A stretch of DNA of 64,000 nucleotides from Paenibacillus mucilaginosus 3016. GTDB taxonomy: Bacteria; Bacillota; Bacilli; Paenibacillales; NBRC-103111. The notes beneath the pieces were generated by a model, which saw nothing but the letters and a program-made list of their open reading frames with translations, was not told where the DNA came from and did no database searches. The position numbers and the translations under genes were made by a program. Shown here one piece after another: positions 54,600 through 63,800 of this stretch (within the stretch, counting starts at the first letter, position 1; each line of letters opens with the position of its first letter). The stretch is taken from NCBI RefSeq assembly GCF_000250655.1, contig NC_016935.1:7210001-7274000 (forward strand), written 5' to 3'.

Positions 54600-56036
54600 C
54601 TACAGCAAGCCCAGTTCGCTCAGCCGGGCCCGGATCTGCTCGCCGACGCTCCGGGGCGAAAACTCGCTGCGGATCGTCTGCTGTCCATTCGCCGCAATCC
54701 TCGCGCGGTAGCCCGGATGGCTCACCAGCTCGCGCATATACGCCGCCGCATGCCGGGTATCCGGCTCCGCCCAGATTTGACCCGCATCGTACGGTCCCCA
54801 GCTCTCGCCCACCGGGACCAGCCGGTAATCGACGGGACAGGCATTGTCCGGCCGCATGAAATCGGTGTTCCCCGACCAATTCGTGCCGATCACCGGCTTG
54901 CCGAGGTACATGGCCTCCGCGAGACCGAGTCCGAAGCCTTCGGAGCGGTGCAGGGAAACAAAGCAGTCCACGCTGTTCAGCAGGGAGTTCACTTCGAGAC
55001 GGGAGAGCACCCGTTCGATCAAATAAATATTGCGGTAGCCTTCCAGCAGCCGATAAAGGGTGTGCAGGTCGTCGATTCCCGAATCTCTCCCCTTCACCTT
55101 GAGCACAAGGCCCACATTCCGATCGTCCGGACCGAAGGCCTCCTTGAAGGCCGAGATTACCGCATGCGGATTCTTCCTCCGGGTGCTGCTGTGCACATCG
55201 AACATGGACATGAACAGGAACCGGTCCGCCGGCAGCGCGAAGGCAGCCCGGCCCCACTCCGGCTGTACGGGAACATGGATGCCATGCGGGATCCGCATAA
55301 CCGGAACCGGCGACCGTTTCTTCACGCTCTCCTGCACGAACGCCGTCGGGGTCCATACCTCATCCACATAATCGAAGGCCTGGAGGTCCGCTTCCCTCAG
55401 GTCCGGCAGCTCCCAGTGCCAGTAGCCGATATTGTACCTCCCTTTCGTCCGGCCGGATACGAACTGCCATACGGGGCCCATGGAATCGGCATTGACGTGG
55501 AAGATATTGGTCCGGTACATCGCGGTGCTTTCCTTATGAATCCAGGACGTGTCTCTGCTTGGGCCGGAAAGAGGATAGTCGATGATGCCGAAGGGAATCC
55601 CCGCCGCCTCCATCGCGCCGGCCGCCAGCCTCAGCGACTCGCCGAGTCCGAATTCTCCGCGGGCATAGCCGATAAGTGCGGCTCCCGGCAGCAGCTGCGG
55701 CACTTCTTCCGTCGTCTGTGCCGGTGCTTCTGCGGGCGGGTGCTCCTCCTGAACGGCTATCTGTAACGGAGCAGGCTCTATCCGGTGCTTTATCCGGCGC
55801 CGGCGCTTTTTCACCCGTTTCCTCAGACGCATCCTCCCCCGCTTGCCTGCGCCCTTTCGGCCCCTGGCATGCAGGCTCCGCTTCCTGCGGCGCTTCTTCC
55901 CCTTAGCGGGAGTGCCGGGGAGCTTCTTCTTTTTCCTCCGGGCCGTGCTGCCCTTCCCCCGTTTCAGCTTCCATGACGCGGCTTTTCCCCGCCGCTTTCT
56001 CTTCTTCACGGTCTTGACGGCAGTGATCAGCATCAT
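54600..56036 (-). CDS. GT4-family glycosyltransferase with very long polybasic N-terminus
   Basis: 478 residues from ATG 56036; alternatives at 56033 and 56057 are possible because GAGGAGG and GGGGGAGG lie close together. Residues 5-90 are over half Lys/Arg (TVKKRKRRGK, TARRKKKKLPG, GKKRRRKRSL, RMRLRKRVKKRRRRIKHR), then an acidic/Pro hinge. GT4 body: ALIGYARGEFGLGESLRLAA, NIGYWHWELPDLREADLQA, FMSMFDVHSSTRRKNPHAV, HRSEGFGLGLAEAMYLGKPV (E-x7-E). Paralogue of the 52072-53448 gene. Follows the epimerase gene by 17 bases. Confidence 0.88.
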   Translation of the reverse strand: MMLITAVKTVKKRKRRGKAASWKLKRGKGSTARRKKKKLPGTPAKGKKRRRKRSLHARGRKGAGKRGRMRLRKRVKKRRRRIKHRIEPAPLQIAVQEEHPPAEAPAQTTEEVPQLLPGAALIGYARGEFGLGESLRLAAGAMEAAGIPFGIIDYPLSGPSRDTSWIHKESTAMYRTNIFHVNADSMGPVWQFVSGRTKGRYNIGYWHWELPDLREADLQAFDYVDEVWTPTAFVQESVKKRSPVPVMRIPHGIHVPVQPEWGRAAFALPADRFLFMSMFDVHSSTRRKNPHAVISAFKEAFGPDDRNVGLVLKVKGRDSGIDDLHTLYRLLEGYRNIYLIERVLSRLEVNSLLNSVDCFVSLHRSEGFGLGLAEAMYLGKPVIGTNWSGNTDFMRPDNACPVDYRLVPVGESWGPYDAGQIWAEPDTRHAAAYMRELVSHPGYRARIAANGQQTIRSEFSPRSVGEQIRARLSELGLL

Positions 56037-56053
56037 CCTCCCCCTCTCCCTCC

Positions 56054-57004
56054 TCATGGCTGCGACCGCCAATAGTTCAGCAGATCCTCCAGCGTCCGCT
56101 CGAATGGAATTTCGGGCTTCCATCCCGTCTTCCGGTGGAACTTCGTGTAATCGCCGAGGAGAATCTCCACATCCGACGGACGCAGGCGGGCCGGATCCTC
56201 TTCAATGCGGATCTGTACGGTGCTGAAGGACAGAAGCTTCTGCAGCACCTCCTCGATCGCACAGCAGGTGCCTGAAGCGATGTTGTAGGTCTCCCCGGCG
56301 CCGCCTTTCTCCAGGGCCAGCCAATAAGCGCGCACAACGTCGCGCACGTCGGTGAAGTCCCGCTTTGCCTGCAGGTTGCCGACATGGATGACCGGATCCT
56401 TTTTCCCCTTCTCAATATCTGCAATCTGCTTGGCAAGGCTGGAGGTGACGAAGCTCTCTCCCCTGCGCGGGCCCGTATGGTTGAAGGTGCGCGTCATGAC
56501 CGTGTGCAGACCGCAGCTCCGGTAATACTGGTACCCGAGATAATCCTGGGCCACCTTCGATATGGCGTAGGGGCTGAGCGGACGGATCGGATTCGTCTCT
56601 TTGATCGGCACCTCGTCCGGATTCACATGGCCGTATTCCTCGCTGGAGCAGGCGATCTGGATGCGGCAGTCCACCCCGTGGCTGCGGACGGCCTCGAAGA
56701 GATGGACCTCTCCCGCCACGTTGTTGCAGATCGTATCGATCGGCGAATTCCAGGAGGCCGGCACGAAGCTCTGGGCGGCGAGATGGAAGATGCGCTCCGG
56801 CCTCTCTTCGCGGATCAGCGTATCCACGGAGATCGGGTCGCGCAGCTCGCACTCCACCAGGCGGATCCGGCCGAGGAGATGCCGGATATGATTCATGGGG
56901 CTCCGCCCGCGGATCGTCCCGATGACCTCGACCCCCTGCTTCAGCAAATACTCGGCCAGATGGCTCCCGGCAAAACCGGAAATCCCGGTAATCAGCGTTT
57001 TTAT
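56054..57004 (-). CDS. NAD(P)-dependent sugar epimerase/reductase (GDP-mannose dehydratase/Rmd type) with apparent ATA start
   Basis: 316 residues of the extended SDR family. The dinucleotide loop TGISGFAGSHLAEYLL is at the very N-terminus; catalytic Ser and Y-x-x-x-K occur in ACSSEEYGHV and SPYAISKVAQDYLGYQYY; RTFNHTGPRRGESFVTSSLA and KRDFTDVRDVVRAYWLAL are typical of GDP-4-keto-6-deoxymannose reductase and GDP-mannose 4,6-dehydratase relatives. The natural start is an ATA codon at 57004, with GGAGGAGG at ideal spacing and an in-frame TAG just before it; the next start (TTG 56947) would delete the NAD loop. Makes a GDP-deoxysugar, probably GDP-rhamnose or similar. Confidence 0.85.
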   Translation of the reverse strand: MKTLITGISGFAGSHLAEYLLKQGVEVIGTIRGRSPMNHIRHLLGRIRLVECELRDPISVDTLIREERPERIFHLAAQSFVPASWNSPIDTICNNVAGEVHLFEAVRSHGVDCRIQIACSSEEYGHVNPDEVPIKETNPIRPLSPYAISKVAQDYLGYQYYRSCGLHTVMTRTFNHTGPRRGESFVTSSLAKQIADIEKGKKDPVIHVGNLQAKRDFTDVRDVVRAYWLALEKGGAGETYNIASGTCCAIEEVLQKLLSFSTVQIRIEEDPARLRPSDVEILLGDYTKFHRKTGWKPEIPFERTLEDLLNYWRSQP

Positions 57005-57373
57005 GGTGCCGCCTCCTCCCTATGCAGATTTGGTCTATGCCCTGCTACAATTGTATGCACCGGGACAAAAGAGCATATGGACACCTACCCCGCCCTCCCC
57101 AAAATAAGTTCCTGGGCTAGCGGTCAGGTGCCCCCGCACAACAAAAAAGAGGCGGGGTCCCAAGTTCCCCATCCTCTCTTCTCCTTGCCGACGCGTAGAA
57201 CTCCTCCAGAACCGCCCTTGCCGCTCCCATCAGGCTGTTCAGCAGACTTAAGGCTGCCCGGCCGGCTCGCGGGCCCGGGTCACATCCGGCTTCTCAATCA
57301 ACAGCTTCAACAGGAACGTCGGCGGCATGGGCCGTGTCGGCACGTCGCCCCGTCCTATGGCCCGCTCCGCGCC
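57005..57373. other. Intergenic region between the epimerase and the rhamnose operon
   Basis: Holds the upstream signals of the epimerase gene (57005-57060) and a terminator (57143-57177). The rest (57180-57373) shows only short frames without ribosome binding sites. Confidence 0.5.
57143..57177 (-). terminator. Terminator of the rhamnose (spsIJKL-like) operon
   Basis: Stem agaggcgggg (57148-57157) with ccccatcctct (57167-57177, one mismatch); T run on the minus strand at 57143-57147. Confidence 0.75.
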
Positions 57374-57829
57374 TCAGCGGAATCGGGTCTGCCAGTTGAA
57401 ACCGATATCCGGGTCGTTGTAAGCCAGCCGGAATTCATCCGGGTCGGCCGGATCATAGGCCTTGTTCGTGAAGTAGACGATCGTCGCCGGCAGATGCCCC
57501 AGCACCCGGTAGCCGTGGGCCACGCCCCGCGGGATGAAGAGCAGATACGGACTGAGTTCTCCCATGTAATACACGTCCGTCTGCTTGTAGGTCGGCGAAT
57601 CCGGCCGCAGATCATGCAGCACCACCTGAGCCTGCCCCGACGGGAAGTACCAGATATCATCCTGCTGCGCGTGGTAGTGGAACGCTTTGATTACTCCCGG
57701 ATAGCTCAGGGACAAGGAAGCCTGCCCGAAGCCGTTGAAGATTTCGTCGTCCTCCCGCAGCAGCTCCATGAAAAATCCCCGGTCGTCGCTATGCCGGATC
57801 AGCGTCTTGGTCAGCACGTTTCGAATCAT
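57374..57829 (-). CDS. rfbC: dTDP-4-dehydrorhamnose 3,5-epimerase (SpsL/RfbC type)
   Basis: Third enzyme of dTDP-L-rhamnose synthesis. 151 residues, shorter than classical RmlC (about 180) and of the SpsL type. Cupin motifs: HSDDRGFFMELLREDDEIF, SYPGVIKAFHYHAQQDDIWY (catalytic His in AFHYH), LLFIPRGVAHGYRVLG. The start at 57829 (GAGGAGG upstream) overlaps the rfbD 3' end by 41 bases. Last gene of the operon. Confidence 0.92.
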   Translation of the reverse strand: MIRNVLTKTLIRHSDDRGFFMELLREDDEIFNGFGQASLSLSYPGVIKAFHYHAQQDDIWYFPSGQAQVVLHDLRPDSPTYKQTDVYYMGELSPYLLFIPRGVAHGYRVLGHLPATIVYFTNKAYDPADPDEFRLAYNDPDIGFNWQTRFR

Positions 57830-58718
57830 CCTTGGGCCCCTCCTCTCCGTCCTCATTGTGTTCCAGTCCCCCGCATTTCAGGTCTTCCCGGATGAAAGCC
57901 TCCAGCGCGCTTTTCCAGTGGCGCATCCGTCCGAATCCACGCCGGCGCAGGGCCAGATCGGAGAGTCCGGAATGCACAGGCCGTTCCGCCGGGAGAGAGA
58001 GCTCCGCCGACTCCACCGCTTCGAGCCTCACGCCCGCAAGGCCGGCGATCTCCAGGATCGCTTCCGCGAACCGCAGACGGCTGCAGAACCCGCGGTTGGA
58101 CACGTGGTAGACTCCGTATTCCTCAGTTTCGATCAGCTCCGCAATCTGGGCGGCAAGGTCCAGCGTGTAGGTCGGAGAACCGTACTGGTCGGACACCATG
58201 CGGAGCGATCCCTGCTCCTTCGCCAGCTGCAGCACCTTCGTGACGAAGTTGGAGCCGGAGAGGCCGTACAGCCAGGAAGTACGCACGATAAAGTGGCGGT
58301 CGCACAAAAACTCCGTGAACTTCTCCCCGAGCAGCTTCGAGTTGCCGTAGATGCCGAGCGGTGCCGTCCGGTCCCCTTCCGTATAGGGCTCACCCTTCCG
58401 GCCGTCGAACACGTAGTCCGTGCTGACATAGACCATCTTGGCGCCGATGGTATGCGCAGCCCAGGCCACATGGCGCGTGCCGAAGGCATTCACCATATAG
58501 GCCGCATCAAGATTCTTCTCCGCCGCGTCGACCCCGGTGAAGGCAGCCGCATGAATCACCGCGTCCGGCCGGTGAAGGGCAAAGGCCTGTTCCACCGCCT
58601 TCTCATCGGTGATATTGAGGTCCTGGTGCTTCCAGGCCACGAGCTCATGCCGGGACTCCAGCATCCGGATGAGATCCTGCCCGAGCTGTCCGCCTGCACC
58701 GGTAATGCCAATCTTCAC
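57789..58718 (-). CDS. rfbD: dTDP-4-dehydrorhamnose reductase (SpsK/RfbD type)
   Basis: Final enzyme of dTDP-L-rhamnose synthesis, NAD(P)H dependent. 309 residues from GTG 58718 (AGGGAGG upstream). Motifs: KIGITGAGGQLGQDLIRMLE, AVIHAAAFTGVDAAEKN, VYVSTDYVFDGRKGEPYTE, YGNSKLLGEKF (Y-x-x-x-K), VRTSWLYG. The C-terminal ~30 residues are acidic/basic and unusual (EHNEDGEEGPKDDSKRADQD) and correspond to the stretch that overlaps rfbC. Confidence 0.94.
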   Translation of the reverse strand: MKIGITGAGGQLGQDLIRMLESRHELVAWKHQDLNITDEKAVEQAFALHRPDAVIHAAAFTGVDAAEKNLDAAYMVNAFGTRHVAWAAHTIGAKMVYVSTDYVFDGRKGEPYTEGDRTAPLGIYGNSKLLGEKFTEFLCDRHFIVRTSWLYGLSGSNFVTKVLQLAKEQGSLRMVSDQYGSPTYTLDLAAQIAELIETEEYGVYHVSNRGFCSRLRFAEAILEIAGLAGVRLEAVESAELSLPAERPVHSGLSDLALRRRGFGRMRHWKSALEAFIREDLKCGGLEHNEDGEEGPKDDSKRADQDADPA

Positions 58719-58731
58719 CTGCCCCGCCTCC

Positions 58732-59718
58732 CTATTCTTGTTGTCCCCCTCCGGCCAGGAGAGGCTCCCACCAATCCTGATGCTCCACATACCACTGCAC
58801 CGTCGTCTTCAGCCCTTCTTCCAGGCTCCGCAGCGGCTGCCATCCGAGCTCCCTGCGGATCTTCAAGGCATCGATCGCATACCGGCGGTCGTGCCCCGGC
58901 CGGTCCTCGACATGGCGGATCAGCGACAGGGGCCGGCCCAGCTCCTCCAGAATCAAGCGGACCATGCTCAGATTCGTCCGTTCGTTCCCTCCGCCGATGT
59001 TGTAGACTTCCCCCTGCCTTCCCTGCAGAATCACCCGCTCGATCCCCGAGCAGTGATCCTCCACATGGAGCCAGTCACGAACGTAGAGTCCGTCACCGTA
59101 CACGGGAATGTCCTCTCCCCGAAGCGCCCGGGTAATGATCTTCGGAATCAGCTTCTCCGGGAACTGGTACGGTCCGTAGTTATTCGAGCACCGCGTAATG
59201 ACGGCAGGAAATCCGTACGTCTCGCAGTATGCCCGCACCAAGAGGTCCGAGCCCGCCTTGCTCGCCGAATAAGGACTGTTCGGGGCCAAAGGCGTCTCTT
59301 CCGTGAATGCGCCCGTACTGCCGAGCGTGCCGTAGACCTCGTCCGTCGAGATGTGAACGAACTTCTTGACGCCGGTCCGGCGGGCAGCCTCCAGCAGGTT
59401 CTGGGTGCCGAGCACATTCGTACGCACGAACCGCTGCGGATCGAGGATGCTCTGGTCCACATGCGATTCCGCCGCAAAATGAACGACGGTATCGATCTTC
59501 TCTTCCTCGAGCAGCCGGAACACCATCGGATCCGCAATGTCCCCCACACTCAGGGCATAACGGGGATCACGGACGACGTCCGCCAGATTCTCCTCGCGTC
59601 CCGCATAGGTCAGCAGGTCCAGATTCAGCACCGTATCCTCCGGGTGGCGCTCCAGCCAATACCGGATGAAGTTGCTGCCGATGAAGCCCATGCCTCCGGT
59701 TACCATCATTCGTCTCAT
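58732..59718 (-). CDS. rfbB: dTDP-glucose 4,6-dehydratase (SpsJ/RfbB type)
   Basis: Second enzyme of the dTDP-L-rhamnose pathway. 328 residues. MRRMMVTGGMGFIGSNFIRY (NAD loop), HFAAESHVDQSILDPQRFVR, HISTDEVYGTLGSTGAFTEE (catalytic Thr-Asp-Glu), SPYSASKAGSDLLVRAY (Y-x-x-x-K), SNNYGPYQFPEKLIP, and NIGGGNERTNL. It ends 13 bases before rfbD begins and starts directly after the rfbA stop. Confidence 0.96.
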   Translation of the reverse strand: MRRMMVTGGMGFIGSNFIRYWLERHPEDTVLNLDLLTYAGREENLADVVRDPRYALSVGDIADPMVFRLLEEEKIDTVVHFAAESHVDQSILDPQRFVRTNVLGTQNLLEAARRTGVKKFVHISTDEVYGTLGSTGAFTEETPLAPNSPYSASKAGSDLLVRAYCETYGFPAVITRCSNNYGPYQFPEKLIPKIITRALRGEDIPVYGDGLYVRDWLHVEDHCSGIERVILQGRQGEVYNIGGGNERTNLSMVRLILEELGRPLSLIRHVEDRPGHDRRYAIDALKIRRELGWQPLRSLEEGLKTTVQWYVEHQDWWEPLLAGGGQQE

Positions 59719-60438
59719 TTACGATTCACCTTTCATTAACCTGAGTCCCGCCTCCAGCAGGGAGCGCGGGGTGCCCGCATCCGCCCACCAGCCTTCGAGC
59801 ATGCCGTACTGCAGCAGGCCGGCGGCGGCATAGCGGTTGTTGACGTCCGTAATCTCCAGCTCTCCCCGTGCAGAGCGCGTCACCTGACGGATCTCCCCGA
59901 ACACGCCGGCATCATACATATAAATTCCCGTTACGCAGTAGGTCGAAGGAGGATTCTCCGGCTTTTCCTCAATGGATACGATCCTCCCGTCCCGGAGGAC
60001 CGGGACACCGTAGCGGCGGGGGTCGGGCACTTCCTTCAGGAACACCCGCGCTCCTGTCGGCTGTTCCTGAAATTCGCTTACCGCCGCAGCGAGCGAATCC
60101 TCGAACAGGTTATCCCCGAGAAGAACCACGAACTTGTCTCCGGGGCGGATAAACCCCTCGGCCAGCGAGACCGCTTCGGCGATGCCGCCGGGCCGTTCCT
60201 GAATCCGGTACGTGACCTGAATCTCCCACGGTTCCCCGCTGCCGATATACTGGGTGAACAGACCGGCCGAAGCCTTGCCGGTGATCAGCAGCACCTCCCG
60301 GATCCCCGCTTCGGCCATCTTGGCGAGGGCGTAGTGGATCATGGGGTAGCCTCCGACCGGCAGCAGGTGCTTATTCACCAGATCCGTCAGCGGCCGAAGC
60401 CGCGTTCCGCTTCCGCCGGCCACAATGACTCCTTTCAT
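59719..60438 (-). CDS. rfbA: Glucose-1-phosphate thymidylyltransferase, short SpsI type
   Basis: First enzyme of dTDP-L-rhamnose synthesis: dTTP + glucose-1-P to dTDP-glucose. 239 residues, matching short SpsI-type enzymes and not the ~290-residue RmlA, so the C-terminal allosteric region is absent. Motifs: MKGVIVAGGSGTRLRPLTDL, NKHLLPVGGYPMIHYAL, LLGDNLFEDSL, VSIEEKPENPPSTYCVTGIY, EGWWADAGTPRSL. ATG 60438 has AAAGGAGC upstream. First gene of the operon A-B-D-C, the same order as spsI-J-K-L for spore-coat rhamnose. Confidence 0.94.
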   Translation of the reverse strand: MKGVIVAGGSGTRLRPLTDLVNKHLLPVGGYPMIHYALAKMAEAGIREVLLITGKASAGLFTQYIGSGEPWEIQVTYRIQERPGGIAEAVSLAEGFIRPGDKFVVLLGDNLFEDSLAAAVSEFQEQPTGARVFLKEVPDPRRYGVPVLRDGRIVSIEEKPENPPSTYCVTGIYMYDAGVFGEIRQVTRSARGELEITDVNNRYAAAGLLQYGMLEGWWADAGTPRSLLEAGLRLMKGES

Positions 60439-60508
60439 CGGCTTGCTCCTTTCCCTGCTACCGGCCGAGTTGGCCTCCTGTGCAGAGTCGTCTGATGCAT
60501 CATCATTA

Positions 60509-60534
60509 AAGGATATGCCCGCAGGGCTGCAAGT
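60509..60534 (-). promoter_or_regulatory. Candidate sigma-K-like promoter of the rhamnose operon
   Basis: Minus strand AC (60533-60534), 15-bp spacer, CATATCCTT (60509-60517), close to the sigma-K pattern AC...CATAnnnTA. This would make the operon mother-cell specific, as for B. subtilis sps genes. Weak consensus, so tentative. Confidence 0.35.
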
Positions 60535-60703
60535 ACATGGACCAATACCACGACACTCCGCAATTTGGCGGATGTCTATGGTCCCGCCTCCGGGCATCGC
60601 CTAGAAGGCCGAGCCTGCCAATGGGTCAAGCATAATGCAAAGGCCCGGACGAAAACAATATGCTGCCGACGACCGGAATGCAGCTGAATGCGCGGCTGTC
60701 ACC

Positions 60704-60746
60704 GAAACAGCAGAAACAGGCCGCCGGGGCTGAGCCCGGCGGCCTG
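60704..60746 (-). terminator. Terminator of the repeat-protein gene
   Basis: Perfect 12-bp stem caggccgccggg (60717-60728) with cccggcggcctg (60735-60746). On the minus strand TTTCTGCTGTTTC follows. The rest of the 60439-60823 gap shows no gene. Confidence 0.75.
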
Positions 60747-60823
60747 ACAGACGGATCTTGAAGGGGAGCCGGGGGTCTCCCCTATGGGACGGCTCCCGGC
60801 CTCCTCCTGGGTCCGGCTGGTCT

Positions 60824-63800
60824 TTATTCTGCGGAGCGGCCCATCGCAATCCAGTTAACGAAGCCCTGGCACTCCGGCGAGAACCGGCTGCGGACGATCT
60901 CCAGGATGGCGCTCTCGCGTCCCTTCGACTTGATGACCGCGTAGCAGTCCTGGTGGCTGGTCGTAGCGACGAGCGAATAGTTCTCATCCAGGAACGGCCG
61001 GTCGAACGTTACGCCTACCTCTACCTTGACCACCTCCACCGGCAGCAGGAACAGGCTGAGCCCGAACTGCTGCAGCGGGGCCGTGACCGGAACAACAGGG
61101 ACTGCTGCAGCCTCCGTTACCGCGATGTGCGTATCTTCCGCTTCCCGGGTTTCAGCTGCCTCCACCACTGGCAGCTGTTCCGATTCAACGCCTAGGTCCG
61201 CCTGCTGCGGCTGCTCGATCTCTGGTGCTGCCGCTGCGGACGCCTCCTGTTCTGTGAGGACTCCGGCGGCAGGCTCCACGTTGATCACAGGCTCGCTCTC
61301 CGTCAAATGAGCCTCTGCAGAGGCAAGCTCTGTGATGATCCCTTGCGTAACAACCGCATCCGCATCTGCGGCAGGCCCCGCCTCCGGCGCCACAGGCACT
61401 TCCTGCACCGCTTCGCTGACCTCTGCCGTAAGACCGGCCGGCTCCATTGAAGCTGGTTCCATTGAAGCTGGTTCCAATGAAGCTTCCGGAGCAGCCGTAT
61501 CGGTACCGGGCGTCTCCCTGGCTTCCGGAGCATCCGCTGCACCGGCCGGTTCCGCCGCCGGAGCTGCGGATGCAGCTGCATGGGCGCTGAGGAGAGCCTG
61601 CAGCGAGGGCTCCAGATGCAGCAGCGAGATGCTTCCCGGCAGCAGGTGATACCCCGATACCGATTCCTGTTTGATGTGCAGACCATCGATGGAATCATCG
61701 GCGATGTGCTTGCCGGTAACGGAGGCGGGCGCAAGCTTCTCCCCCGTAACCGAATCGGCACCCAGCTTCTCCGTGGTTACCGACTCCGATGCCAGCTTCT
61801 CGGCGGTAATGGACTTCGAAGCGAGCTTATCGCCGGTGACCGCGCCGGACGCCAGCTTCTCCGCCGTCACCGACCTTACCCCGAGCTTCTCCGCCGTCAC
61901 CGATTTGGACGCCAGCTTTTCCGTCGTCACCGCTTCCGCCGCCAGTCTCTCCGCCGTCACGGACCCCGGGGCGAGTTTCTCCGCCGTCACCGTCTCCGAT
62001 GCCAGCTTCTCCGCCGTCACCGACTCTGCCGCCAGCTTCTCTGCCGTTACGGATTCCGCCCCGAGCTTCTCTGCCGTCACCGACTCCGAGGCCAGCTTCT
62101 CCGCCGTCACCGACTCCGAGGCCAGCTTCTCCGTCGTTACCGACTCATCGGCCAGCTTCTCCGCCGTCACCGACTCCGCTCCCAGCTTCTCCGCCGTCAC
62201 CGACTCGGCCGCCAGCTTCTCTGCCGTCACCGACTCCGACGCCAGCTTCTCCGCCGTCACCGACTCCGCTCCAAGCTTCACTCTTGTTACCGACTCGGCC
62301 GCCAGCTTCTCCGCCGTCACCGAGTCCGCCGCCAGCTTCTCCGCCGTCACCGACTCCGCCGCCAGCTTCTGCGCCGTCACCGACTCCGCTCCCAGCTTCT
62401 CCGCCGTCACCGCGTTCGCTGCAAGCTTCTCTGCGGAGACCGCCGCGATCGCCAGCTGTTCGCCGCCAACGGCTCCAGGCGCCATATGGGTCCCCGTGAT
62501 CGTAACAGGCGCTATCCGGCTGCCTTCCACCGCACCCTCAGCCAGGTGCTGGGTCCGCACGGCACCGGTTGTCAGATGCAGAGAGGTGACCGCCCCTTCT
62601 GCGAGCTTCTCCCCCGATACCGACGCATTCTCAAGCTTGTCGCGGGTGACCGCCCCTGTGGCCAGCTGCTGGGATTTCACAGCCGATTTGGCCAGATGGC
62701 TGCTGCCGACCGCTCCGGGGGACAGGTGCTCAGACTGCACCGCTTCCCGGGCCAGCTTCTCCGAAGTGACGCTGACATGAGCCAGCTTGGCGGAAGTTAC
62801 CGCCAGGTTCGTCAGTTTGTCGGTCGATACGGATTCCACCGAGAGCTTCGAGGTCGTTACACTTTGGTTGCCGAGATGCATGGATTGCACGATATTTTCC
62901 ATCAGATGCTGGGACTGTACGGCTCCGGGCGCCAGATGGATGGCCGTGACCGAACGTTCCTGCAGCTTATCGACGGTGACACTGCGGTCTTGAAGATGCT
63001 CGGTGCCTACAGCCGCCGGCCCCAGGTGAACGGTCTGCACGGCCTTCGGTTCCAGGTGAACGGAAAGCACCGTTCCGGCCGCCAGATGCCCGGAATGCAC
63101 GGACTTGGGTGCAAGCTTCAGGGAAGTCACGGCCCCATTCGCCAGCTTCTCCATCGTCACTGAGCCGTCCGACAGCTGAGAGCTGCCGATGCTGCCGGAT
63201 ACAATCTTCTCTGCGGATACGGAGTGAGGGGCCAGGTGGCTTCCATCGATGCCTCCGGCCTGCACATGCCTGCCTTCAACGCTGGATTCGGACAGGTGAA
63301 TGCTCTGAATCACATTCTTGGCCAGCTTCCCGGAGGTGACCGAGCCATCCTTGATCTGCTCCGACTGCACCGCTTCATCCGCCAGATGGAACGATTCGAT
63401 CTGCTTCGATGCAATGTTGGTGCCGCGGACACTGCCGGGGGCCAAGTGGTCGTGCACGATGGAATTAAGCTTGAGATGCTCGGAAGCGATGCTCCATGGC
63501 GCCAGCTTCTCCTCGGTCACCGCCCCCTGGCCGAGCTTCTCCGATGAGACCGCGCCGTCCGCGAGCTGGGATGTGCCGACACTGGCGGGGGCAATCTTCT
63601 CCCCAGTCACGGCATGGGGGGTAGGTGCCGGCCCTCGATGCCTCCGGCCTGCACATGCTTGCCTTCGACAATCGATTCACTCAGATGCGTACCTTGCACT
63701 GCGTGTTTGGCCAGCTTGCCGGAGGTTACCGAACCGTCCCTGAGATGGAGGGACTGTACGGCCTCCTCTGCCAAGTGATTGGATTCAATCTGTTTTGATC

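Noticed and set aside
57230-57330. Short frame possibly a remnant of a glycosyltransferase gene
   Set aside because: Only about 25 codons, no ribosome binding site and no recognisable motif.
61580-63163. Long open frame (527 codons) on the plus strand opposite the repeat protein, and others like it
   Set aside because: It is the antisense of a 30-bp repeat that lacks stops in several frames; no ribosome binding site, and its product is only an Arg/Leu repeat.
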